The notes under the pieces were generated by a model, which was given only the letters and a program-made list of their open reading frames with translations, did not search any database and was not told the DNA's origin. This document shows positions 27,773 to 36,350 of a DNA stretch of 64,000 nt, one piece after another. The translations under genes were made by a program, and so were the position numbers. The DNA is from DASQZK01 sp963809925 (lineage in GTDB: Bacteria; Bacteroidota; Bacteroidia; Bacteroidales; GCA-2748055): assembly GCA_963809925.1 (NCBI GenBank), contig CAWELH010000004.1, forward strand, positions 558,001 to 622,000, written 5' to 3'. The stretch's first letter is position 1, and the number at the start of each line of letters is the position of its first letter.

Positions 27773-27883
27773 GATTTATATTCTTCAGGTAATATCACCT
27801 GAACAGGATTTGGCACCTTATCCTGTGGAAGGATGGTTGCCAGAGGGTCTCAGAGCCTGTCTCTCACCTCTTCTTTATAAATC
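27773..27883 (-). promoter_or_regulatory. SAM-I riboswitch (S-box)
   Basis: Read on the minus strand, all main SAM-I parts are present: AAGAGGTGAGAGA of P2, GGCTCTGAGACCCTCTGG with the k-turn, the conserved GGCAACC, then AAGGTGCCAAATCC after P3 (ATCC/GGAT), P4 (TTCAGGT/ACCTGAA), and a P1 closing stem GATTTATA/TATAAATC. Binding of S-adenosylmethionine stabilises P1. It sits upstream of metY, a classic target. No intrinsic terminator follows P1 directly; P1 instead ends next to the small-ORF start, so control of that start is possible. Confidence 0.92.
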
Positions 27884-28011
27884 ACAATCTTTACTATAAG
27901 ATAGGACAGATTTACGGTTGTAAAATAAGACAATCTTATCCGAATATCCAAATATTAATTGTAAAAATTATGTTAAAAAGCATAAATCTTGGAAAATATA
28001 GCTATTTTTTA

Positions 28012-28199
28012 GCGGTCCACCTTCGCTGAAGCTACGGCGGACGCGGTCCTCCTACGCTGAAGCTACGGCGGACGCGGTCCAACTGCGCTGAAGCTTCGGA
28101 GGACGCGGTCCAACTGCGCTGAAGAGCTACGGCGGACGCGGTCCAACTGCGCTGAAGCTACGGCGGACGCGGTCCAACTTCGCTGAAGCTTCGGAGGAC
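28012..28199. repeat. Six tandem copies of a 31-bp GC-rich repeat
   Basis: The unit begins GCGGTCCAACTGCGCTGAAG and ends with CTACGGCGGAC or TTCGGAGGAC. Copies start at 28012, 28043, 28074, 28105 (33 bp, with two extra bases), 28138 and 28169. Each contains a CTTCGCTGAAG-type partial palindrome. The GC content is much higher than in the AT-rich flanks. It resembles dispersed extragenic repeats seen in environmental Bacteroidota genomes (recollection, not checked). Confidence 0.9.
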
Positions 28200-28296
28200 G
28201 AAGTCTGGTGAATTAGGGAAGATTTTAAGAACTCGATATTTTGAACCACATAAGGCACATAAGATCACATAAGTCTAGAATCCTCATCACTTATTT

Positions 28297-28336
28297 GATT
28301 TGGTGATTTGGTGATTTGGTGATTTGGTGATTTGGT
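28297..28336. repeat. Five exact copies of GATTTGGT
   Basis: A perfect 8-bp microsatellite, 40 bases long, in the spacer upstream of metY and downstream of the oxidoreductase gene. Such arrays can change copy number by slippage. Confidence 0.92.
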
Positions 28337-28490
28337 GAATTGAAGAGTGACCTATAGAACATCGCTAACTTACTAACTTCATCACCCCATCACTTCAATT
28401 TAGTGAGTTACTGAATCTGGGATGTTCGAAAAAACGCATTTGTTCTGGCTGATATTCAGTCGTTTTTCACATAAAGACGAGCAGGAGCAT

Positions 28491-29432
28491 TTATTCCACA
28501 ATCAATACTATTTTACCCTTCGCTCTTCCGGTCTCGCTGTATTCATGTGCTTTTCGTGCGTCGCGCAGGGGATAAGTCCTGTCGATAACGACCTTAATAT
28601 GACCAAGTGCAATTTGATCTCTGATCCATTTAATATCTTCGGGTAGCTTTTTGAGAAATACCATTTTTACTTTTTTCTTTGAAAACAATGCGGTATATAA
28701 TATGTCGCGGTAAGTCTGATAGGAATGGTTCAGTTTAATCAGTCTGCCTTTTCTGCGCAAAGCATCCTTAACATCACGGTACGTTTTGTTGCCAACGGCA
28801 TCGATGATCACATCATAGCTGTCACGGTTTAAGGTGAAGTCATCCATGGTGTAATCGATAACTTCGTCAGCTCCCAGTGACTTTACAAGTTCAACATTTC
28901 GGCTGCTGCAAACGCCGGAAATCCTGGCACCCAATAATTTTGCCACTTGAATGGCATAGGTACCGAAACCTCCTGAAGCCCCATAGATCAGTACGTGCAT
29001 TTTTTCCTCAAAACCAGCATAGTCCCTTAAAGCCTGAAGGGGTGTAACACCGGCGATCCCAATGGAGCATGCTTCCTTCATGGAAATATTATCGGGCAGG
29101 AGGATGGCATCTTTTTCCGGAACACAAACATATTCTGCATAACCACCCCCTTTGTAGCTGAGACCTGCAAACACCCTCATTCCCGGGTGCAGGACCTTTA
29201 CATTGCTTCCGGTTTTAATAATCGTACCGGCGATTTCGGCACCGAGATACTTTGGAAACTTGCGTCCTGTAATGATCTTCAGCCGGCCAATTCGGATTTT
29301 CCAGTCGACAGGATTTACAGAAGCCGCTGCAATTTTTATCAGGACCTCGCCGTCAGAGGGTACAGGTGTGACCACATCCGTGTATTCAAGGACTTCCGGC
29401 CCGCCATAGCGGTTAAAAATGATGGCTTTCAT
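28491..29432 (-). CDS. MDR-family NAD(P)-dependent oxidoreductase (quinone reductase-like)
   Basis: A 313-residue medium-chain dehydrogenase/reductase. The GroES-like part is MKAIIFNRYGGPEVLEY to about 110; the Rossmann part has LIYGASGGFGTYAIQVAKLLGA. Zinc ligands of alcohol dehydrogenases are absent, which points to the quinone oxidoreductase/reticulon-4-interacting-protein-like branch. It reduces quinones or activated double bonds with NAD(P)H. Single gene; substrate unknown. Confidence 0.88.
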   Translation of the reverse strand: MKAIIFNRYGGPEVLEYTDVVTPVPSDGEVLIKIAAASVNPVDWKIRIGRLKIITGRKFPKYLGAEIAGTIIKTGSNVKVLHPGMRVFAGLSYKGGGYAEYVCVPEKDAILLPDNISMKEACSIGIAGVTPLQALRDYAGFEEKMHVLIYGASGGFGTYAIQVAKLLGARISGVCSSRNVELVKSLGADEVIDYTMDDFTLNRDSYDVIIDAVGNKTYRDVKDALRRKGRLIKLNHSYQTYRDILYTALFSKKKVKMVFLKKLPEDIKWIRDQIALGHIKVVIDRTYPLRDARKAHEYSETGRAKGKIVLIVE

Positions 29433-29516
29433 ACAGGGTTATTTTGGTTGGCTGCAATATTCACTTCGTCTATCCCGCATAGTGGTTCCGGAATTGATTT
29501 TAAGGAATATGGTCTA

Positions 29517-31658
29517 CTATAATTTTACTCGTATTCCCGGACCAAGAAGAATGAACCATTTTCCCTGGTTGAGCTTATATCCGCCTCCAAGATAAAGAGG
29601 GAAGCTCAGCTTCAGATCTCTTCGTGTCGGATAGATACTTCCCAGGATCACGATACTCATGTCCCTTTCGACGTTTGAGTCGCTTGTCAGGTTGAAAGTA
29701 TTCAGTGCCAGAAAGCCTGCCCCAATACGATACGGTTTGTATTTCCCCGGACGTTCCTGATCGTAAAAACTGAACTGTGCAATCATTGCCATGCTGATAC
29801 CGCCGAAATTTTGGTACTGGCTGCTTTGGCCGTCCGCAACGCCAAAGGTATTGATGAGAAGGCCTGCCGGAAAGGAGACATCGATGTCGAATGTCATATC
29901 GCGCTGTATATAAAGTTCAATATCTTTCTTAAAAGTCTGTTCGTTATACTTGTCCTTCTGATCTGAGACCGAGATCTCGATCTTTGCCCAGTCTTCCAGT
30001 TCATATGTTTTCTTCCGGAGATATTTATTCAGACTAATAGCTGTGGCTGTTTCATCGCCCCTGCTGTAATACTGTGACCTCGGCGACTTTTCACCAGGAA
30101 CGATCACGACATTTTCGATGGTCTGAAGTTCGATGAGTTCATTATTCTTTCCTGTGATTTTAATGTCGATTTTCAAGTACTGTTTACCATTGAGCTTTTC
30201 AGGAGTGTCGATTTTATTCCTGTCAAAATCGAATACAATATCCCGGATGGTTTTGCTGTACATTAATACTCCGGTCACATTACTGACCACCTTATCGCCC
30301 GCACCGTAATTCAGCGTAATGAAGTCGAAATCCCTGGCAATCTGGTATTCCTTCACATTTAATGCGTAACCCGTCGGTTCCCCATGGTTGTAGAGCTCAA
30401 TCCTCTTCTTACTAATGTTAACGGGTACCTTTAGCTTGAACATCACAAAATTCTCTGTTTTTAGGGTCGTGTCGGAAGTCAGGTTTTCCACATCTTCCCA
30501 AACCAGGTTAGCTTTGTAAAGTGACTGTCCTTCAACCTTCACATCGATCACCTCACCTGGATTGGCATTAAGATTCGTATTCCAGTCGACACCTTCATGC
30601 ATCACCGAAATTTTTGAGATCGATGTTTTGGGTGTTATACTTAGATTAGTGATAAATTTTGCCCGGTCTCCGTCTTTTATATAAAGATATCCCTCTGAGG
30701 AACGGTGGTAATTGTATGGTCTCAGGATACATAAGACCTTGTTGTTGGCCAAAAGATTTTTTGTAAACAGTTCTGTGATAAGCGGTCCCCCGGATTCTTC
30801 CTGATTTTCCAGCCTGTACGTTTTACCCATCTCAAGTCCAGGTTCATAATCTATCTGGATTTCAATTCCTTCCATCTTTGCTTTCTCATCCAGCGTGACT
30901 TCTTTTTTGTCGATATTCAGAAACCTTAACCTGCTCTGTAAGACGAGAAAAGAAAAGTTTACCGGCGGCAACTCGTAACTGATATGACCGAGTGAATCGA
31001 TGTAGGGCTTCTTTGTTTTCAGGGTGAATTTAAGGGTATGTCTTCCAAGTGATTTGGCGAGTACATGCAGCATCAGCTGGTTCGAATTGATGGTCAGCCT
31101 GTAGTCGATAACTCCCGAAGTTTTCCACTCCATGATCTCCGGGATATTTTGCAGATTGCTCGCAGACAACTCAAAAACCTTTTCCTCACCGATATAAATC
31201 TCATCGTTTGAAGGGTAAAAAGCGATGGCGGTTTTGGTGGAAGGGAAAAGTGGAACATCCACAATACGAGATGAATTTGCGCTATCGGCGACGGTGAAGC
31301 TGAATTTTAAAAAATCAGTTTTGGTCAGATTATGGAAACGCACCTTATACCTTACGAGCTGAGGGCCTACCCAGAGAAGTGAATCGATCAGGTCATAATC
31401 GCCGGAGGGCAGAAGCCTCAAACCCCTTGCCCGGATACCTGTAAACGGTACAAGGTCGACCTGTACCACCTCATCTTCATCATTATAGCTGAAATATATT
31501 TTCCTCTCCCCATCGAGGCTGACCGTATTCTTAAGATAGGAGAATTCCAGGGTGTCAACCTTCAGAATTACGTTTTGAAATAAGGAACCGGTTTGTCCAG
31601 CAAGGGGGAGAATCATGCAACTAAGGAGAACTAAAAGGGTAAAATTTTTCTTCATCAT
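29517..31658 (-). CDS. Large exported protein of unknown function
   Basis: About 713 residues with a signal peptide (MMKKNFTLLVLLSCMILPLAGQ). The sequence is almost all beta-strand-like, with Ig-like segments (EIYIGEEKVFELSASNLQNIPEI; NPGEVIDVKVEGQSLYKANLVW). The last 130 residues alternate glycines and aromatics and end in GPGIRVKL, as in an outer-membrane barrel. I recognise no family. A plausible reading is a surface or outer-membrane anchored protein with an extracellular beta-domain stack. The minus-strand TACATTTG box upstream supports the start. Confidence 0.7.
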   Translation of the reverse strand: MMKKNFTLLVLLSCMILPLAGQTGSLFQNVILKVDTLEFSYLKNTVSLDGERKIYFSYNDEDEVVQVDLVPFTGIRARGLRLLPSGDYDLIDSLLWVGPQLVRYKVRFHNLTKTDFLKFSFTVADSANSSRIVDVPLFPSTKTAIAFYPSNDEIYIGEEKVFELSASNLQNIPEIMEWKTSGVIDYRLTINSNQLMLHVLAKSLGRHTLKFTLKTKKPYIDSLGHISYELPPVNFSFLVLQSRLRFLNIDKKEVTLDEKAKMEGIEIQIDYEPGLEMGKTYRLENQEESGGPLITELFTKNLLANNKVLCILRPYNYHRSSEGYLYIKDGDRAKFITNLSITPKTSISKISVMHEGVDWNTNLNANPGEVIDVKVEGQSLYKANLVWEDVENLTSDTTLKTENFVMFKLKVPVNISKKRIELYNHGEPTGYALNVKEYQIARDFDFITLNYGAGDKVVSNVTGVLMYSKTIRDIVFDFDRNKIDTPEKLNGKQYLKIDIKITGKNNELIELQTIENVVIVPGEKSPRSQYYSRGDETATAISLNKYLRKKTYELEDWAKIEISVSDQKDKYNEQTFKKDIELYIQRDMTFDIDVSFPAGLLINTFGVADGQSSQYQNFGGISMAMIAQFSFYDQERPGKYKPYRIGAGFLALNTFNLTSDSNVERDMSIVILGSIYPTRRDLKLSFPLYLGGGYKLNQGKWFILLGPGIRVKL

Positions 31659-31677
31659 GCGTATCAAATTTTCGCTA

Positions 31678-31685
31678 CAAATGTA
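31678..31685 (-). promoter_or_regulatory. Bacteroidota-type promoter
   Basis: The minus strand reads TACATTTG, 20 bases upstream of the surface-protein start. Confidence 0.45.
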
Positions 31686-32105
31686 ATGTTGTATGTTAAA
31701 TATCGAAATTCACTCGTCATAATTTCCATCAATAAATGCAACATCCTTGTTCCTTGCCTTGAGATACTTCCCGTCTGACGGGCACAGGAAAGTCAATACC
31801 CTCATGGTCGGCGTAAGAGAATTCAAACACAAGATTTTTGGCTTGCGAGTGCATGCTATTGAATAGGTCAATTTGGATTTTTCGTCAATCTTTTAAATAA
31901 ACGTCGGGAATCGTAAATCATTATAATTAAAGTTAAAAATGCAGGTATTCCGTCTATTCGGCAATTGACAGAATCTGCGATTATGAAGCTTTTAAGTACT
32001 AAAACGTTACGGGATATTTTCAGATTGACAGGTCTGCTGTAGAGGGATTTTCATGCTTTTCAGCAGGGACGGGATGAATCGGCGACGTGTTTTAGTCACC
32101 TTTCG

Positions 32106-32113
32106 TATCTTTG
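32106..32113 (+). promoter_or_regulatory. Bacteroidota-type promoter of the acyl-CoA synthetase gene
   Basis: TATCTTTG fits TAnnTTTG and ends 15 bases before the ATG at 32129. This predicts a very short leader. Confidence 0.5.
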
Positions 32114-32128
32114 ATGAAAACCTGATAC

Positions 32129-34202
32129 ATGACCCACAAGATCGTCACACAGCTTATAGATCCTAAGAGTATAGCCGTTATCGGCGGATCCAACAATGTT
32201 CATAAACCTGGAGGTAAGATCCTTCAGAATATACTTGCCGGCAATTTTTCAGGAAAAATCTTTGTGGTGAATCCGCGGGAAGAATCGGTGCAGGGGATCC
32301 GATGTTTTTCATCAGTCGATGATCTGCCCGAAACCGAACTCGCCATTCTTGCTGTCCCTGCAGCCCTTTGTGTTGATATCGTGAGGACCCTTACCGGTAA
32401 GAACAGCACGAGGGCTTTTATCATAATCTCCGCCGGTTTTTCAGAAGAAAACGAGGAGGGGGCAAAACTTGAAAAAGAAATTGTGGCAATGGTGGAAGCT
32501 GTGAAGGGTTCTTTGATTGGGCCGAATTGCATTGGAGTGATGACACCTTTTTACCAGGGTGTATTCACGTCTCCTATTCCCAAACTTTCTCCAACAGGCT
32601 GTGATTTTATTTCAGGTTCCGGTGCTACGGCAGTATTTATCATGGAGTCGGGCATTCCCAAGGGGCTGACATTTTCATCGGTATTCTCGGTTGGAAACAG
32701 TGCGATGCTGGGCGTTGAAGATGTACTTGAATATCTCGATCTGACGTACGATGCAGAAACGAGTTCAAAGGTGAAAATCCTGTATGTGGAGAGCATTAAA
32801 GATCCTGACAAGCTTCTTAAACATGCTTCATCCCTGATACGGAAGGGCTGCCGGATCGCGGCTATAAAATCAGGGGGATCTGAGGAGGGAAGCCGCGCAG
32901 CATCGTCTCATACCGGAGCCATTGCCAGCTCTGATCTGGCCGTTGAAGCTCTCTTTCGGAAAGCCGGCATCGTGAGATGTTTTGGCCGTGAGGAATTGTC
33001 GACGGTGGCCGGCATTTTTATGCACCCCAATCTGAAAGGCAAACGCATTGCCATCATCACCCACGCTGGCGGACCTGCGGTGATGCTCACCGATGCCCTC
33101 GCAGCTGGTGGTCTGAAAATACCAAAACTGGAAGGCCCCGATGCCAGGGAACTGCTCTCAAACTTGTCACGCGGATCTTCGGTTTCCAATCCGATCGACA
33201 TCCTTGCCACGGGTACCGCCAAACAACTGGAAATGGTGATTGATTTCTGCGAAAACAGATTTGATACCGTCGATGCTATCATGGTGATTTTCGGAAGCAG
33301 CGGGCTGAACGAGGTTTACGATGTGTATGAAGTGCTGCACGATAAAATGCTTTCATGTAAAAAACCCATTTTTCCAATCCTTCCTTCCGTGAGTACTGCC
33401 AGCAGTGAAGTCGAAAGCTTTCTGGCCCGGGGGCATATTAATTTCCCCGATGAAGTGGTGCTTGGCAACGCGATCACGAAAGTATATAACACACCCAAAC
33501 CGGCGGAGGAAAAGATTTACCTCGATGGTGTGAATGTTCCTGAAATCAGGAGAATTATTGACAGGACGGGTGAGGGCTATATTACCGAAACTGAAATCCA
33601 GCAGCTACTTGATGCGGCAGGCATCCCCAGGGTGGTGGAAGGAGTGGCTAAAAACCGTAAGGAAGCCGTCAGTCTGGCTGATATGCTTGGATATCCTCTT
33701 GTGATGAAGGTCGTCGGTCCATTACATAAATCGGACGTAGGTGGCGTGACGCTGAATGTAAAATCGAAAACCCATCTGATTGCCGAGTTCAACAGGATGA
33801 AAAAAATTAAAGGCTGCAAGGCAGTTCTGATACAGCCGATGCTTTCAGGACTGGAACTGTTCCTGGGGGCGAAGTACGAACCTAAATTCGGGCATGTCGT
33901 CCTCTGTGGCCTCGGTGGCATATTTCGTGGAAGTTATCCAGGATGTATCCTCAGGCCTTGCACCGCTGACCCGTGATGAGGCAATGAGCATGATCCGTTC
34001 ACTGAAATCGTACCGGATACTGATTGGCGAAAGGGGAACAGAAGGCATTGATGTAGAACTCTACGCCGAAATCATCATGAGACTTTCCAGTCTGCTGAGG
34101 TTTGCCACGGAGATAAAAGAGATGGATCTCAACCCGCTTCTCGCGAGGGGAGATCAGATCTTCGTTGTAGACGCACGGATAAGGATTGAAAAAGGGCGTT
34201 GA
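32129..34202 (+). pseudogene. ADP-forming acyl-CoA synthetase, frameshifted
   Basis: A fused alpha-beta acetate/acyl-CoA ligase (ADP-forming), which turns acyl-CoA + ADP + Pi into acid + CoA + ATP. The alpha part has a CoA-binding Rossmann domain (IAVIGGSNNVHKPGGKILQN) and the catalytic-His region KSGGSEEGSRAASSHTGAIA. The beta part is an ATP-grasp (GYPLVMKVVGPLHKSDVGGV). The first frame stops at 33976, but the family sequence continues (FVEVIQDVSSGLAPL) in the +1 frame to 34202. Removing one base, probably C33926, restores about 690 residues, the normal length. It is either a sequence error or a recent mutation; the product would feed ATP from Vor-made acyl-CoA. Confidence 0.85.
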
Positions 34203-34339
34203 TTAAAAGAATGGAAGGATGTGCTGGTTTATACCCATTGTATATTCTATAATCATTCTAAACTGAAAATTATTCTCACCAATTTTCCTGAAATAATTTA
34301 ATTTTAGATGCCGGAATTCGAATTTTGGTTTCAAATTAG

Positions 34340-34425
34340 CAGCCGGGAGCTTTCCCGGGCTGATTGGCCGGTGTCCACTCGGTCCTTTAGTAACACAGGG
34401 AACTCGGCTTTGGACCTTAGCCGGC
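34340..34425 (+). promoter_or_regulatory. Candidate structured leader before the ACT gene
   Basis: Hairpin 1 (34340-34362) pairs CAGCC with GGCTG and GGGA with TCCC around one bulged G. A second nested structure pairs GCCGG (34367-34371) with CCGGC (34421-34425), and inside it GGTCC (34381-34385) with GGACC (34412-34416). The start codon is 23 bases further on. GC-rich pairs stand out against the AT-rich flanks. It matches no riboswitch class that I know. Confidence 0.4.
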
Positions 34426-34447
34426 AGGCATTCAAATACGTAAGATC

Positions 34448-34873
34448 ATGACACTGAAACAACTATCGATCTTCCTTGAAAATAAATCCGGAAGGCTTAC
34501 AGAAGTACTTGAAACCCTTGGTAAGGAGTCTATCAATATCATTGCGCTCAGTATCGCCGATACGTCTGAATATGGTATTCTCAGGCTGATCGTGTCCGAT
34601 CCGGAAAAAGCCTGTCATCTTCTGAAAGAAAAGGGGCTGAGCGTGAACCTGACAGAGGTGCTTTCGATAAAAACAGCCACGGAAGCCGGTTCATTTGGGA
34701 GAGTGTTACGAATACTCTCGGATGAAAATATCAGCATTGAATACATGTATGCCTTTTCTGTAGAGGGTAAAGCCATTCTTGTCATGCGCACGGACGAGAA
34801 TGAAAAGGCAATCCGGGCCATAAGGAAGCATAAGATGAATCTTATCAGTGCAAGTGACCTCTATGAGTTCTAA
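34448..34873 (+). CDS. Tandem ACT-domain protein
   Basis: A 141-residue protein made of two ACT domains (LKQLSIFLENKSGRLTEVLETLGKESINI, then SFGRVLRILSDENISIEYMYAFS). ACT pairs bind amino acids and act as sensors or regulatory subunits. Genes of this type commonly sit next to phenylacetate-CoA ligase and indolepyruvate oxidoreductase genes, and here the ligase gene follows by 66 bases. The ligand is probably an aromatic or branched-chain amino acid (inference). Confidence 0.9.
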   Translation: MTLKQLSIFLENKSGRLTEVLETLGKESINIIALSIADTSEYGILRLIVSDPEKACHLLKEKGLSVNLTEVLSIKTATEAGSFGRVLRILSDENISIEYMYAFSVEGKAILVMRTDENEKAIRAIRKHKMNLISASDLYEF

Positions 34874-34939
34874 TCACCCGGTATATCATGTAGTTGTCAC
34901 ACGTACCGGCATTACAACCAGCTTAATATTTATTGAACT

Positions 34940-36241
34940 ATGATTTGGAATAAATCCAGGGAATGTCTCAGCCGCGAAAAGATGCGGGATCTGCAGGGTC
35001 AGCTTTTGTCTGAAATGATTGAGAGGGTATACTACAATGTTCCTTTTTACCGGGAGAAAATGCAGGAAGCGGGTATTGAGCCTTCCGACATACGGGGCAT
35101 CGATGATCTTCCCAGGCTTCCCTACACAACAAAAAATGATCTTCGCGATAATTATCCCTTTGGGCTTTTCGCCGTACCTATGAGTGAAATTGTACGACTT
35201 CATGCATCATCAGGGACAACCGGCAAACCGACGGTTGTAGGGTATACCAGAAAGGACCTGAATACCTGGTCGGAAGTGGTGGCACGTACCATGCAGTGTG
35301 CGGAGATCCATAAACATGATGTTATACAGATTGCATACGGCTACGGGCTTTTTACAGGCGGACTGGGCATCCATTACGGAAGCGAAAAGATCGGTGCTAT
35401 GGTCATTCCGGTATCGGGCGGGAATACCAGAAGGCAACTGCAACTTATGCAGGATTTCGGAAGTACGGCTATTGCCTGTACGCCGTCATATGCCTTATAC
35501 CTGGCAGAGGCTATTGAAGAATACGGGCTGAATGAGGCTGATCTCAAGATCAGGGTGGGTATATTCGGCGCAGAACCATGGACTGAAAACATGAGGCGGG
35601 AGATTGAGGATAAACTTCATATAAAAGCCATCGATATATATGGTTTGAGTGAGGTGATCGGCCCAGGTGTTGCCAGTGAATGTCAGTACCAGAAGGGACT
35701 GCATATCAATGAAGATCATTTTATCCCTGAAATAATCGATCCGCTTACGGGTGAAGTACTCCCCGAAGGTGAAACCGGTGAACTGGTATTTACCACAGTC
35801 ACCAAGGAAGGATTGCCACTCGTCCGTTACAGGACCCGGGACCTTACTTCGTTGAATTATGATGCTTGCGAATGCGGGCGCACCCTTGTCAGAATGGCTA
35901 AATGTTCAGGAAGGAGCGATGATATGCTGATCATCCGGGGAGTCAACCTTTTCCCTTCACAGGTGGAAACTGTCTTACTTGAAATGAGTGAAACCAAGCC
36001 TCATTACCGGATCGTTGTTGACCGGGTTAATAACCTCGACCAGCTTACGGTGGAGGTGGAGGTTGAAGAGCAATTCTTTCTCGATAAGATCAGTCAGCTT
36101 CAGATGGTTAAACAAAAAATCCAGAGCAATCTTGAAAGTGCCCTCGGTATTAGCGTACAGGTAAAACTTGTGGAACCGAAAACGATTGAAAGGAGCGAGG
36201 GGAAGGCTGTCCGTGTTATCGACAACCGCAGGATGAGTTGA
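34940..36241 (+). CDS. paaK: Phenylacetate-CoA ligase
   Basis: A 433-residue AMP-forming ligase of the PaaK family, which joins phenylacetate or a related aryl acid to CoA with ATP. The P-loop HASSGTTGKPTVVGYT lies near residues 88-103, the adenylate core is DIYGLSEVIGPGVASEC, and the C-terminal hinge is SDDMLIIRGVNLFPSQVE. In anaerobes with 2-oxoacid ferredoxin oxidoreductases it is thought to act on aryl-acetates made from aromatic amino acids. The neighbouring ACT, aminotransferase and vor genes support that. Confidence 0.94.
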   Translation: MIWNKSRECLSREKMRDLQGQLLSEMIERVYYNVPFYREKMQEAGIEPSDIRGIDDLPRLPYTTKNDLRDNYPFGLFAVPMSEIVRLHASSGTTGKPTVVGYTRKDLNTWSEVVARTMQCAEIHKHDVIQIAYGYGLFTGGLGIHYGSEKIGAMVIPVSGGNTRRQLQLMQDFGSTAIACTPSYALYLAEAIEEYGLNEADLKIRVGIFGAEPWTENMRREIEDKLHIKAIDIYGLSEVIGPGVASECQYQKGLHINEDHFIPEIIDPLTGEVLPEGETGELVFTTVTKEGLPLVRYRTRDLTSLNYDACECGRTLVRMAKCSGRSDDMLIIRGVNLFPSQVETVLLEMSETKPHYRIVVDRVNNLDQLTVEVEVEEQFFLDKISQLQMVKQKIQSNLESALGISVQVKLVEPKTIERSEGKAVRVIDNRRMS

Positions 36242-36350
36242 TGCCAGATGCTTTTCTGAATGTCATAGAACATACCAGGAATTGCCTTCGGATAATCTAT
36301 ATCATATTTTTTTTCCACAGCTCTTAGTAATATTGGAAAAAAATTCAGCG

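Larger units (their letters stand above)
27884..28490. other. Gene-free spacer with repeat clusters
   Basis: About 600 bases between the riboswitch and the oxidoreductase gene. It contains the six-copy 31-bp array (28012-28199), three copies of CACATAAG at 28247-28273, the 8-bp microsatellite (28297-28336), and AT-rich sequence. The metY transcript presumably starts near 27.9-28.0 kb; I did not find a full TAnnTTTG box for it. No convincing gene is seen. Confidence 0.6.
31659..32128. other. Divergent spacer
   Basis: About 470 AT-rich bases between two divergent genes. It holds promoter boxes at both ends (31678-31685 on the minus strand, 32106-32113 on the plus strand), a small CCCGTC-T-GACGGG palindrome near 31.77 kb, and no convincing ORF or RNA gene. 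Confidence 0.55.

Noticed and set aside
28012..28199. CRISPR array
   Set aside because: The 31-bp units are directly adjacent with no unique spacers and no cas genes nearby; it is a tandem repeat.
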